From DASZBX01 sp035943635 (GTDB lineage: Bacteria; Actinomycetota; Actinomycetes; Streptomycetales; Catenulisporaceae): a stretch of DNA of 64,000 nt. Below are positions 53,446 through 63,463 of the stretch, in pieces. The notes below the pieces were generated by a model that saw only the letters and a list, made by a program, of their open reading frames with translations, did no database searches and was not told where the DNA came from. Where the stretch lies: positions 1 through 64,000 of the forward strand of contig DASZBX010000067.1 in assembly GCA_035943635.1 (NCBI GenBank). The letters run 5' to 3'. A program made the position numbers and the translations under genes. How positions within the stretch are numbered: position 1 is the first letter of the stretch; each line of letters begins with the position of its first letter.

Positions 53446-54444
53446 GTGCCTGCCATCGATGCGTCCGCCGACCAGACCGCCGAACCGCAGTCCGCGGACT
53501 TCGAGCCGGAGCCGACGGCCCGGGACCGGGCCCTGACCCGGGAGGATCTGGTCCGCCCGAAGTGGCTGGCCGCGCACGTGGGCATCGTTCTGCTGATGGT
53601 GGCCTTCGTGCTGCTCGGCCGCTGGCAGTGGCACGCCGGGCACCGGGTGCAGCCGCTGACCGACACCCAGCTGGCCGCCTGGCGCACCCCGCAGCCGCTG
53701 GACTCGGTGATCACCCCCGCGGACGGCCTGAACGGCACGCAGGCCGGCCAGGCGGTCGAGACCTCCGGCCGGTACGACCCGACCCGTCAGCTGCTCGTCC
53801 CCGGCCGCGTGCTCGACGGGCGCCAGGGCTACTACGTGCTGACCCCGCTGATCACCGGCGGCGCCCACGACGTGGTGGTCAACCGCGGCTGGCTGCCCGC
53901 CGACGGTTCGGCCGCGCCGGCGATCCCCGCGCCCCCGGCCGGGCAGATCTCCGTGGTCGGCTGGGCGGCCGAACCGGAGTCGACCACCGGGGACGTCAAC
54001 GACAACGGCATCGTCCAGGCCGAGCCGAGCGCCCCCGCCAACGGGCCGAACCAGGTCAGCGTGATCGCCCCCGCCAACCTGGCCAACACCTGGCCCTACC
54101 CGCTGCTGAACGGCTATCTCTCGGCCACCGACAGCCGGTCCACCAGCGGCGGCCTGACCGCGGTGCCCGCCCCGCTGCCCGCGCACGGGACGTCCTGGGA
54201 CCTGCTGAATGTCGGCTACGCGTTCCAGTGGTGCGTTTTCGCCGTGATCGCCGGAGTCTGGTACGTGGTCTACTGGCGCCGCGAGCTGAACGGCCCGCGG
54301 ATCGCGGACCCGGACCTCGATCCGGATCTGGACTCGGACCTGGACTCGGACCTGGATCTCGACGAGGCCCCCGAGCCCGGCCCGGACGCGGACCCGCTCA
54401 CCGAATCAGCAGACGTACCGGCCCGGCGCCGCATCGAAGCCTGA
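53446..54444 (+). CDS. SURF1-family cytochrome oxidase assembly protein (copy 2)
   Basis: A 332-residue protein, GTG at 53446. Helix 1 is AAHVGIVLLMVAFVLLGRWQ, the outer domain has SGRYDPTRQLLVPGR, GYYVLTPLI and VVVNRGWLP, and helix 2 is QWCVFAVIAGVWYVVYW. The tail is a repetitive Asp-Leu/Asp-Ser tract. It is diverged from copy 1, so the two are old paralogues, possibly serving different oxidases or steps. Confidence 0.92.
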   Translation: MPAIDASADQTAEPQSADFEPEPTARDRALTREDLVRPKWLAAHVGIVLLMVAFVLLGRWQWHAGHRVQPLTDTQLAAWRTPQPLDSVITPADGLNGTQAGQAVETSGRYDPTRQLLVPGRVLDGRQGYYVLTPLITGGAHDVVVNRGWLPADGSAAPAIPAPPAGQISVVGWAAEPESTTGDVNDNGIVQAEPSAPANGPNQVSVIAPANLANTWPYPLLNGYLSATDSRSTSGGLTAVPAPLPAHGTSWDLLNVGYAFQWCVFAVIAGVWYVVYWRRELNGPRIADPDLDPDLDSDLDSDLDLDEAPEPGPDADPLTESADVPARRRIEA

Positions 54445-54484
54445 GCCTGAGCCCGCCCCGGCCCAGGTCCCGCAAGCCCGAGCC

Positions 54485-54970
54485 TCAGGAACCGACGGAG
54501 GACTCGGCCCCGGTGGACGTGCCGACCGGAGCCTGCGCCGTGCCCTGTCCGGCCTGGACCGGCACCTTCTTGCGTGCGGCCCGGGCCGCGGCCTTGGCCG
54601 CCTGCTTGGCCAGCCGGGCCTCTTCCTTCGCGTCGATGTGCTTGACCGTGCGCAGCGAGACGTAGACCGACAGTCCCGGCAGCAGGCCGGCCAGCGCCAT
54701 CAGCGCCATGTGCGGGATCGACAGGCGGTACTTGAAGGCCACCAGGATCGAGAGGATCACGTAGGCCGGGTACAGGCCGACGCCGTGCACGACGCCCACG
54801 ATCTCGTCGACCTGGTTGACGTGTGCGACGTACTGCAGCGGGATCCCGACGAAGAACAGGATCGCCGCCATGATGCCGGTGGCCCAGGCGAAGACCAGGT
54901 AGCCCTTGACGAGCAGGGGGCGCTCCCGGAACGGGTGCGCGGCGGTCACGGCGGGCGTGGTGGTGGACAT
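54485..54970 (-). CDS. DUF3817 membrane protein
   Basis: A 161-residue protein starting MSTTTPAVTAAHPF (GAGGA upstream). Three to four helices: GYLVFAWATGIMAAILFFVG, VGVVHGVGLYPAYVILSILV (with the conserved VHG), and MALMALAGLLPGLSVYV. The tail is Ala/Lys/Arg-rich. The DUF3817 family has no assigned function but is common in actinobacteria, often near oxidase genes. It is convergent with SURF1 copy 2. Confidence 0.88.
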   Translation of the reverse strand: MSTTTPAVTAAHPFRERPLLVKGYLVFAWATGIMAAILFFVGIPLQYVAHVNQVDEIVGVVHGVGLYPAYVILSILVAFKYRLSIPHMALMALAGLLPGLSVYVSLRTVKHIDAKEEARLAKQAAKAAARAARKKVPVQAGQGTAQAPVGTSTGAESSVGS

Positions 54971-55190
54971 GATCGATCCTCGGGGGAGAGCGGGGCCGGG
55001 CGGGCGGCGATATGACCTGAATCGTAATCTCCCGGGCCCCGGCCGCCCGCCCCGGGGTCCGGCCCGGGCCGGTCGCGGCTGGTCCGGGGCCCGCCGGGCC
55101 CGGCCCGCGGCCCGGCGGCGGCCAAGATCGAGACAACTCCCGCCGTTTTGCAGATGCCATCGGGCACGGATCTCCGATACCGTTTTGCCC

Positions 55191-55898
55191 ATGCCCGAGA
55201 CCGCTGAAGACACCCCCACCCTCAACCCCGTGCCGCCGAGCGCCCTGGAGGTCCGCGCCGCCGCCGAGGCGCTCAAGGCGGCCATCGACGTCCACCTGGC
55301 CGCGGTGGAGTCCCGATCCCGCGAACTGGACCCGGCGGTGCTCGAGGCCTTCGACGCGCTGGCCGCGGCCGCCGAGGCCTACGACGAACTGCTCTACGAG
55401 GTCCACGACGAGGTCACCCCGTTCGAAGTGCCGGTCGAGCCCTCGGACGAGTTCGACGACGCGGAGGAGATCGAGGCCTTCTCGGTGCTCAGCCGGCGCG
55501 ACTACCTGGTCGCCGAGCCCGAGGTGCTGATCAGCGCCGTCCGCGGCGCCACGGAGAGCCTGGACGAGGACCTGGCCGACGTGCGCAGCGCGGTGGCCGA
55601 GCTGTTCGGCGTGCTGGAGCCGGACGAGGTCGCCTACCGGGCCGAGGAGTTCGGCCTGGAGCCGGGCGAGTCCACCACCTGGGTGGTCGCGGCCGATCCG
55701 GAACTGCCCGGCGGCTGGCAGGACGAGCCCTTCGCCGACGCCGCGCACGAACTGCTCTTCCGGGTGGACACGGTCGAGGACGAGGAGGACGAACTCTTCG
55801 ACGAGGACGAGGAGGACGAGGAGGAACTCGACGTCGAAGAGGACGAAGACGACGAGGACGAGGAAGAAGACGAGGAAGAGGAACGGGAAGTCGGCTGA
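55191..55898 (+). CDS. Acidic hypothetical protein
   Basis: A 235-residue protein. The first 190 residues look folded and helical (ALEVRAAAEALKAAIDVHLA, AYDELLYEVHDEVTPFEVP, DYLVAEPEVLISAVRGATES). About the last 45 residues are almost pure Asp/Glu. No known motif. Similar proteins occur in streptomycetes as hypotheticals. No good ribosome site; the start may be leaderless. Confidence 0.8.
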   Translation: MPETAEDTPTLNPVPPSALEVRAAAEALKAAIDVHLAAVESRSRELDPAVLEAFDALAAAAEAYDELLYEVHDEVTPFEVPVEPSDEFDDAEEIEAFSVLSRRDYLVAEPEVLISAVRGATESLDEDLADVRSAVAELFGVLEPDEVAYRAEEFGLEPGESTTWVVAADPELPGGWQDEPFADAAHELLFRVDTVEDEEDELFDEDEEDEEELDVEEDEDDEDEEEDEEEEREVG

Positions 55899-55989
55899 CC
55901 CCGGCCCCCGGAACCGGAGCGCTCCTCCCGCCTCACGACGAGGCACGATGACCGAAGTCTGATCTGACACCGACCAGCGCCTGACCCGT

Positions 55990-56010
55990 CTCGCGGAAGC
56001 GTTCCGCGAG
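55990..56010. terminator. Hairpin between convergent genes
   Basis: Perfect 9-bp arms CTCGCGGAA (55990-55998) and TTCCGCGAG (56002-56010) with a 3-nt loop, between the acidic protein and the RecD2-like gene. The rest of the 255-bp gap shows no gene. Confidence 0.6.
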
Positions 56011-56153
56011 TGTCGCCGAGCCGACGCCGATCTGCCCAGCACCTGCGGGCAGCGGCGGACCGCCCGGCGATATCTCTTTTCCGGCCCGTCTCAGCACCCT
56101 GAGGCGGTTCGCGCGGAGAAGTGCCGCCGGGCGGTACCCGGTGCTCCGGTTCC

Positions 56154-58364
56154 TCAGTCCCGCAGGGCGAACTGCAGCCGGGTCCGGCGCGGCTGGTCCG
56201 GGATGCTCTCGACCGACTTGGCGAGCATGGCGCCCGCGCCGTGGATCACGGACAGGTGCTCGGTGGCCAGGCCGACCATGCCGAGTACCAGGGCCCGGGT
56301 CAGCTCGGCGGCGGCGGCGCCGTCGAAGACCGCGACCACGGCCGGCCAGCGCCCGCCCTGGGCCTCGCGCGCGGTCAGCGCCCAGGCGTGCCGCAGCCGC
56401 TCGGCCGCCCCGGCGGCGTCGATCCGCCACAGCACCTCCGGCTCCGGCGCGACGGCTCCCGCACCGGGTGCGCCGCCCGCTGCGGGGCCGGCAGCCGGGC
56501 CCGATTCGTCGAGTTCTGTCTCGCCCGCGGCCTCGCCCCCGGACCCGGCTCCGGCCTCGGCCGGCGATCCGGCGCCCGCCTCGGTCCCGGCCAGGCCGGC
56601 CGGGACCACGGCCGGCCGCCGGATCTCGTGCGGCGGGTCCAACCGGACCGTCAGCTCCTGCGCGTCGGCCCCGGTCACCAGCCCGGTCTCGCCGCCGAAC
56701 AGGCCCAGTTCGGGCACCGGGCCGCTGATCACCACCCGGTCGCCCGGGTCGAACCCGGCGCAGCGGCCCGGGCCCGGGTTCAGCCGGGACTTGAGCGCGG
56801 CGTTCAGGGTGTGCGTGCCGACCGGCCCGTCGGCCCGCGGGGCGACCACCTGGATCTGGTCCGCCTCGAACGTGAACGTGCGCGGGATCGAGTCGGTCAC
56901 CAGCTGCAGGGTGCGGCCGACCGCCTCCTGCGGGTCCTTGACCGTGACGATCACCACCTCCTTGGACTGGCCGTCCTCGCCCTGCAGCAGTTCCCGGGGC
57001 GGCAGGCCGCCGTACCGGACCGCCTCGATCAGCGAGGTCAGCGGCCCGGTCGGCCGGCGCTTGATTGCCTGCCGGGGCAGCAGGCCGCCGAACTCGGGCT
57101 CGTCGATCTCCAGCAGGTCGCGGAACAGGGCGCCGGGCTCGGCCGAGCGCAACGAGACCGGATCTCCGGCCAGCAGGACATGGGTCCCCTCGGCGGTCGC
57201 CTCCAGCAGCGCGGTGCCGCCCTCCAGGCTCAGCAGCTGCGCGTCGGCGACGACCAGCACCTGCGCGCCGGCCAGGCCGGCGTAGTCCTGCGCGGCCAGC
57301 GTGCGCACGTCCACGGCCGCGACCCCGGCCTCGTGCAGCGTCCGCAGCCCGGCCGCGCTCGGGGTCGCGATCACGGCCTGCGGGAACGCGGCCAGCACCG
57401 GCAGCAGCGCGGCGGTGTCCGCGTTGGTGGCCAGGGTCAGGCCGTTCTCGGCCACCGCCGCGGCCAGCGGGCCGGCCTCGGGCCCGGCCTCGACCGGCTC
57501 GGGGGTGGCGAACAACCGCTGCACCACCTCGGCCGCGGCCTGCTCGACGAAGGTCCAGCGCTCCAGGCACAGCACGGTCCGCGGGCTGGTCAGCATCGCG
57601 GCCGGGTCGTCGTCGTCCGTGTCGTCGAGCTCTTCGAACTCCTCCTCCTCGTCCCGGCCGCTGTGCTCGTCCAGCGCGACCGGTTCGGCGAAGGCGTGCA
57701 GCTGCCCGGTCTCGATCGCGTCGGCGATGGCGGCGGTCGGGTCGGCCACGTGCAGCTGCTTGAGCTCCTGGGCGAGCACGTCCGCGCCGTGCGCCGTGCT
57801 GCCGCGGTGCGCCGCGCGGCGCAGCAGCCAGCCGGCCAGGGCCCGGGTGCGGCGCGGGTCCTCCGGCTCGGTCTCGGTGCCGAGCACGGCCCGGGCCACC
57901 GCGTCGGCCGCGGTCGGGCCGACGCCGGGCACCTCCAGCACCTGCCACGGGTTCTCCCGCAGCTGCCCGGCCGGCTCCGGGCCGAGGAAGTCTATGATCC
58001 GCCCGGCCATCGCCGGCGGCGCCCCGGCCTCGCTCAGCCAGCCGAGCAGGGCCAGGTCGGGCTTGGCCGGCCCGGCGGCTGCCCGCGCGACCTGTCCCGG
58101 GCCCTCGCCCGGGCCGGCGGACTCGCCCGGCGCCGGGACCTGGCCTGCGGGCCCGGGCTGTGTCCGGGCCTGGGCCTGAGCCTCGGCGTGTCCGGCCTGG
58201 ACCAGGCTCTCCAGGTCGGCCTTCGACGGCCCGCGGCCGCGCTGCCCGGCCTGGCCCGTCTGGTCGGCTTGGCCCGTCGGCCCGGCCCCGGCCTCGGCGG
58301 CCGGGTCGGCCCGGTCCGCCGGGTCCGGTCCGGGTCCGGGTGCTGCGATCGCGTCGGCCATGGC
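56154..58364 (-). CDS. RecD2-like helix-hairpin-helix protein lacking a visible P-loop
   Basis: About 736 residues. A Pro/Ala/Gln-rich start is followed by a helix-hairpin-helix segment (NPWQVLEVPGVGPTAADAVARA) and the RecD2-like helical domain (AGWLLRRAAHRGSTAHGADV). In the expected ATPase core the Walker A site is NGLTLATNADTAALLPVLAA, with no GxGKT. A Walker B-like VLVVADAQLLS and the C-terminal UvrD-like part (NAALKSRLNPGPGRCAGFDP, HAWALTAREAQGGRWPAVV) remain. Similar degenerate RecD2 proteins are conserved in streptomycetes. It likely binds DNA without classical helicase activity. Start chosen at 58364 (GGGGG upstream); 58409 is possible. Confidence 0.8.
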   Translation of the reverse strand, partial: AMADAIAAPGPGPDPADRADPAAEAGAGPTGQADQTGQAGQRGRGPSKADLESLVQAGHAEAQAQARTQPGPAGQVPAPGESAGPGEGPGQVARAAAGPAKPDLALLGWLSEAGAPPAMAGRIIDFLGPEPAGQLRENPWQVLEVPGVGPTAADAVARAVLGTETEPEDPRRTRALAGWLLRRAAHRGSTAHGADVLAQELKQLHVADPTAAIADAIETGQLHAFAEPVALDEHSGRDEEEEFEELDDTDDDDPAAMLTSPRTVLCLERWTFVEQAAAEVVQRLFATPEPVEAGPEAGPLAAAVAENGLTLATNADTAALLPVLAAFPQAVIATPSAAGLRTLHEAGVAAVDVRTLAAQDYAGLAGAQVLVVADAQLLSLEGGTALLEATAEGTHVLLAGDPVSLRSAEPGALFRDLLEIDEPEFGGLLPRQAIKRRPTGPLTSLIEAVRYGGLPPRELLQGEDGQSKEVVIVTVKDPQEAVGRTLQLVTDSIPRTFTFEADQIQVVAPRADGPVGTHTLNAALKSRLNPGPGRCAGFDPGDRVVISGPVPELGLFGGETGLVTGADAQELTVRLDPPHEIRRPAVVPAGLAGTEAGAGSPAEAGAGSGGEAAGETELDESGPAAGPAAGGAPGAGAVAPEPEVLWRIDAAGAAERLRHAWALTAREAQGGRWPAVVAVFDGAAAAELTRALVLGMVGLATEHLSVIHGAGAMLAKSVESIPDQPRRTRLQFALRD

Positions 58365-58516
58365 TGGCCCCCCTGTCTCTGGTTCCGAGTCGGTTCGATC
58401 GTCGGTCATGGCCGCGCCGGCACTGCCGCCGCACGGGCCTTCGCCGTCGTTTTCATCGTGGTCGTCTTGCACTTGGTCATCGTCGCTGCGTCATCGTCGC
58501 CGCCGGGCGGGCGGGC

Positions 58517-59491
58517 TCAGGCCCGGTTCCAGCCGTGGTCCGGGTACCCGAACTCCGGCATCGACACGTCGTCCAGGGCCGAGCGGATCTCCCGCGGCAG
58601 GGTCAGGTCCTCGGTGGCCAGGATCCCGCGCAGCTGGGCCGCGGTGCGCGCGCCGACGATCGGCGCGGTCACCCCCGGCCGGTCCCGCACCCAGGACAGG
58701 GCCACCTCGACCGGGGCCACGCCGAGCCCGTCCGAGGCGGTGGCCACCGCGTCCACGATCCGCCGGGCCGCGTCGCCCAGGTACGGCTCGACGAACGCGC
58801 CGTACCGGTCCGACGCGGCCCGCGAGTCGGCCGGCGTGCCGGTCCGGTACTTGCCGGTCAGCACCCCGCGGCCCAGCGGGGACCAGGGCAGCAGGCCCAG
58901 GCCCAGCGCGTACGCGGCCGGGGCCACCTCGCGCTCGACCCCGCGCTGGAGCAGCGAGTACTCCATCTGCGCGCTGGCCAGCAGGGCCCGGCCGGGCACG
59001 GCCCGCTGCCAGGAGGCGGCCGCGGCCAGCTGCCAGCCGGAGTAGTTCGACACCCCCACGTACCGGGCCTTGCCCGAGGCGACCGCGGTGTCCAGCGCGG
59101 CCAGGGTCTCCTCGATCGGCGTGTCGTCGTCGTACGCGTGCATCTGCCAGACGTCCACGTAGTCGGTGCCCAGCCGGGCCAGCGAGGCGTCCAGCGCGGC
59201 CAGCAGGTGCCGGCGGGAGGCGTCGAACCGGCGCTCGTCCCGGCGCACCGAGACGGCCTTGGTGGCGATCACGACCTCGCCCCGGATCCCCTCGACCAGC
59301 CGGCCGACCATGCTCTCGGACTCGCCGTCGGTGTACACGTCGGCCGTGTCCAGGAAGGTGCCGCCGGCGTCCAGGTAGGCTTTGAGCTGGTCCGCCGCGT
59401 CCGTCTCGTCGGTGTCCCGGCCCCAGGTCATCGTGCCCAGGCCCAGCCGCGAGACGCGCAGTCCGGTCCGGCCCAAGTGTCGCTGCTCCAT
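58517..59491 (-). CDS. Aldo/keto reductase
   Basis: A 324-residue TIM-barrel NADPH reductase starting MEQRHLGRTGLRVSRLGLGT. The catalytic tetrad is visible as Asp in FLDTADVYTDG (with Tyr), Lys in VVIATKAV and His in DVWQMHAYDD. The cofactor segment PIVGARTAAQL is near the end. Substrate unknown. The ATG is 7 bases behind TAGATT (59503-59498), so likely leaderless. It is divergent from the LLM oxidoreductase. Confidence 0.94.
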   Translation of the reverse strand: MEQRHLGRTGLRVSRLGLGTMTWGRDTDETDAADQLKAYLDAGGTFLDTADVYTDGESESMVGRLVEGIRGEVVIATKAVSVRRDERRFDASRRHLLAALDASLARLGTDYVDVWQMHAYDDDTPIEETLAALDTAVASGKARYVGVSNYSGWQLAAAASWQRAVPGRALLASAQMEYSLLQRGVEREVAPAAYALGLGLLPWSPLGRGVLTGKYRTGTPADSRAASDRYGAFVEPYLGDAARRIVDAVATASDGLGVAPVEVALSWVRDRPGVTAPIVGARTAAQLRGILATEDLTLPREIRSALDDVSMPEFGYPDHGWNRA

Positions 59492-59668
59492 GCGGGCAAT
59501 CTATCGGTTCGGACCGACCGGGCTGAGCCTCCTCACCTGTTCGGTTGTGCACAACGTGTCCGCGGTCGCCTGGTTGGCTCTAAGCTACCGGTGAGTAGGA
59601 TTCGCCGGACCGGCTCCCGCGGACCCTGCGGACGTGAGCACTTCGGACTCGGACTAAGGCAGGCAGCG

Positions 59669-60724
59669 ATGAAGCTGGGCGTGAACCTCGGATACTGGGG
59701 CGCGGGCAACGACGCGGACAATCTGGCCCTGGCCCGGGCCGCGGACCGGCTCGGCTTCGCGGTCTGCTGGGCCGCCGAGGCCTACGGTTCGGACGCCGCG
59801 ACCGTGCTGTCCTGGGTGGCCGCGCAGACCGAGCGGATCGACGTCGGCTCGGCCGTGTTCCAGATCCCCGGCCGCACCCCGGCGATGACCGCGATGACCG
59901 CCGCCACCCTGGACTCGCTGTCCGGCGGCCGGTTCCGGCTCGGCCTCGGCGTGTCGGGCCCGCAGGTGTCCGAGGGCTGGCACGGGGTCCCGTTCAAAGC
60001 CCCGCTCGGCCGCACCCGGGAGTACGTGGAGATCGTCAAGCTGGCGCTGAGCCGGCAGAAGGTGGCCCTGGACGGCAGGCACTACCAGCTGCCGCTGCCC
60101 GGCGGCCCGGGCAAGGCGCTGAAGCTGACCGTGCACCCGGTCCGCACCGAGCTGCCGGTCTACCTGGCCGCGGTCGGCCCGAAGAACCTGGAGCTGGCCG
60201 GGGAGATCGCCGACGGCTGGCTGGCCATCTTCTTCTCCCCGCAGTTCGCGGCCGAGCAGCTGGACCGGATCAGGGCCGGCCGGGCCAAGGTCGGCAAGGA
60301 CCTGGCCGGGTTCGACGTGGTGCCGACCGTGCCGATCGTGGTCGACGAGGACCTGGAGCGCGCGGCCGAGCAGATCCGCTGGTACGCCGCGCTGTACATC
60401 GGCGGCATGGGCAGCAAGGAGCAGAACTTCTACAACCAGCTGGCCTGCCGGATGGGCTTCGAGGCCGAGGCCGACCGGATCCAGGAGCTGTACCTGGCCC
60501 GGGAGCACCGCAACGCCGCCGCCGCGGTCCCGTTCGAGTTCATCGACGCGACCAGCCTGATCGGCCCGCCGGAGCGGATCGCGCAGAAGATGGCGGTCCT
60601 GGCCGAGGCGGGCGTGACGACTCTCACACTCTCGCCGTTCGCCCCGACCCTGGAGGGCCGGCTGAGCGCGCTGGAGACCGGCCTCGGCGCGCTGACCGCG
60701 GCCGGGCTGGCCGAGCAGGCGTAG
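59669..60724 (+). CDS. LLM-class F420-dependent oxidoreductase
   Basis: A 351-residue luciferase-like TIM barrel starting MKLGVNLGYWGAGNDAD. The segments AVCWAAEAYGSDAATVLSWV, GRFRLGLGVSGPQVSEGWHG and YLAAVGPKNLELAGEIADGW are typical of the mycobacterial/streptomycete F420-dependent group. The physiological substrate is unknown. AGGCAG precedes the ATG weakly. Confidence 0.92.
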   Translation: MKLGVNLGYWGAGNDADNLALARAADRLGFAVCWAAEAYGSDAATVLSWVAAQTERIDVGSAVFQIPGRTPAMTAMTAATLDSLSGGRFRLGLGVSGPQVSEGWHGVPFKAPLGRTREYVEIVKLALSRQKVALDGRHYQLPLPGGPGKALKLTVHPVRTELPVYLAAVGPKNLELAGEIADGWLAIFFSPQFAAEQLDRIRAGRAKVGKDLAGFDVVPTVPIVVDEDLERAAEQIRWYAALYIGGMGSKEQNFYNQLACRMGFEAEADRIQELYLAREHRNAAAAVPFEFIDATSLIGPPERIAQKMAVLAEAGVTTLTLSPFAPTLEGRLSALETGLGALTAAGLAEQA

Positions 60725-60876
60725 CAGGCCTCTCACCCCGGGCGCGGCCGGCCCGCACCGGGCCCGGCCCCGCCCGCCGGATCGGGCCGTCGGCGGCCGG
60801 GCCGCCCGGAGCCGAGAGATCGCCGGCGGGGGCGCCGACGCGAATCAGACCGCTCCGGCGCAGTAGGCTCGGTGCC

Positions 60877-61716
60877 ATGGCGACGCTACTGCTCATCCGG
60901 CACGGACGTACCACGGCCAACGCCGGCGGCTTGCTGGCCGGCCGTACGCCCGGGGTCGAGCTGGACGACCACGGCCGCGCGCAGGCCGCCGCGCTCGGCC
61001 TGCGGCTGGCCGGGGTGCCGCTGGCCGCCGTGGTCAGCAGCCCGCTGGAACGCACCCGGCAGACCTCCGCCGCACTGCTGGACGCCCGCGTCCCCGGCGC
61101 CGGGCCCGACCCGGCAGCCAAGGCCGCCGCGCCCGCGGACCCGCACGCCCCGGCCGCCGATCCCGACGCGGCCCCGGCCAAACCCGCCCGCCGACGGACC
61201 GCTCGCGCCGCCGCCGCGCCCGAACCGATCCCGCTGCATCTGGAAGACCGGATCAACGAGTGCGACTACGGCCACTGGGCCGGACGCGAGCTGAAGATCC
61301 TGGCGAAAGAGCCGCTCTGGCCGGTCGTGCAGAACCACCCGAGCGCGGTCACCTTCCCCGGCGGGGAGTCGATGACCCGGATGTCCGCCCGCGCGGTCGA
61401 AGCGGTCCGGGACTGGAACGAGCAGCTCGGCCCGGAGGCCTGCTACGCCATGGTCTCGCACGGCGACGTGATCAAGGCGATCATCGCCGACGCGCTCGGC
61501 ATGCATCTGGACCTGTTCCAGCGGATCCAGGTCGATCCCTGCTCGGTCACCGTGATCCGCTACACCCAGATGCGCCCGTTCCTGCTGCGGATCAACGACA
61601 CCGACAGCCCGGTCGGTACGCTGGTCCCGGCCAGAAGCAAGGCCCGCTCCGGCCGCCGCCGGCCGGACGGCGACGCGCAGATCGGCGGCGGATCCGGTGC
61701 GCCCGCCGCCCGGTAG
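60877..61716 (+). CDS. MSMEG_4193-family putative phosphomutase
   Basis: A 279-residue histidine phosphatase superfamily protein. The phospho-His motif is LLIRHGRTTAN, with the second His in MVSHGDVIKAI. A Pro/Ala-rich insert of about 45 residues splits the fold after SSPLERTRQTSAALL. In actinobacteria it precedes DUF3090 and SCO1664 genes, as here. Reaction unknown. ATG is 6 bases behind TAGGCT (60865-60870), so probably leaderless. Confidence 0.92.
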   Translation: MATLLLIRHGRTTANAGGLLAGRTPGVELDDHGRAQAAALGLRLAGVPLAAVVSSPLERTRQTSAALLDARVPGAGPDPAAKAAAPADPHAPAADPDAAPAKPARRRTARAAAAPEPIPLHLEDRINECDYGHWAGRELKILAKEPLWPVVQNHPSAVTFPGGESMTRMSARAVEAVRDWNEQLGPEACYAMVSHGDVIKAIIADALGMHLDLFQRIQVDPCSVTVIRYTQMRPFLLRINDTDSPVGTLVPARSKARSGRRRPDGDAQIGGGSGAPAAR

Positions 61717-61843
61717 CGGCCGAAGGGTAAAATTCGGCCGAGCCCGCCCTGCAGTCCGCGGTGTGCGGGAACAGGACGAAACACGGCAGCACGAACCACC
61801 CGTAGTGCAGTACCCACTGGATCGAAGCGTTGGAGGAAGTACC

Positions 61844-62421
61844 GTGCCACGGCAGCTGTTTGTCTACGATCCCCCGGAGCGATTCGTGGCCGGAACGGTC
61901 GGCCAGCCCGGCGCGCGGACCTTCTTCCTGCAGGCCAAGGCCGGCGCCCGGGTCACCACCGTGGCCCTGGAGAAGGAGCAGGTGGCCCTGCTGGCCGAGC
62001 GGCTGGGCGAACTGCTGGACGAGATCGTGCTGCGGCTGGGCTCCGGCGGCGCCGCGCCGACCGAGGCGCTGACCGCCCGGTCCCCGGACAACGGCCCGCT
62101 GGACCAGCCGATCCTGGAGGAGTTCCGGGTCGGCTCGCTCGCCCTGGCCTGGGACGAGTCCCGGCAGCGGGTGGTGATCGAGGCGGGCGCGGTGACCGAC
62201 GCGCAGAACCCGGCCGAGCCGCTGTCCGACGACCTGACCGCGGACGCCCCGGACGCCCTGCGGGTCCGGCTGACCAGCGGCCAGGCCCGCGCCTTCGCCG
62301 CCCGGGCGCAGGCCGTGGTCGGCGCCGGCCGCCCGCCCTGCCCGCTGTGCGAACTGCCGCTGGACCCGGAGGGCCACGTCTGCCCCCGGCAGAACGGCTA
62401 CCGTCGCCGGGCGGCCGAGTA

Positions 62422-62422
<1 letters not shown>
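61844..62422 (+). CDS. DUF3090 family protein
   Basis: A 192-residue protein, GTG start with GGAGGAAG upstream. It reads PRQLFVYDPPERFVAGTVGQ and FFLQAKAG, and ends with a zinc-ribbon-like CPLCELPLDPEGHVCPRQNG. The function is unknown, but its linkage to the phosphomutase and SCO1664-type genes is conserved across actinobacteria, commonly near the mycothiol gene mshC. The next gene overlaps its stop by one base. Confidence 0.94.
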
Positions 62423-63372
<950 letters not shown>

Positions 63373-63463
63373 AGCCGCCCGACCGCCGCTTTCGGCCCCG
63401 TAGTACGCGCCACCAGCGGTTCCCCGGGGCCTCCCGCTCCGGCTCATCGAAAGGTCTCGCCCA

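Noticed and set aside
55933..56153. Minus-strand extension of coding sequence beyond the RecD2-like gene
   Set aside because: The frame differs from the RecD2-like gene, contains a terminator-like hairpin, and its translation shows no family features.
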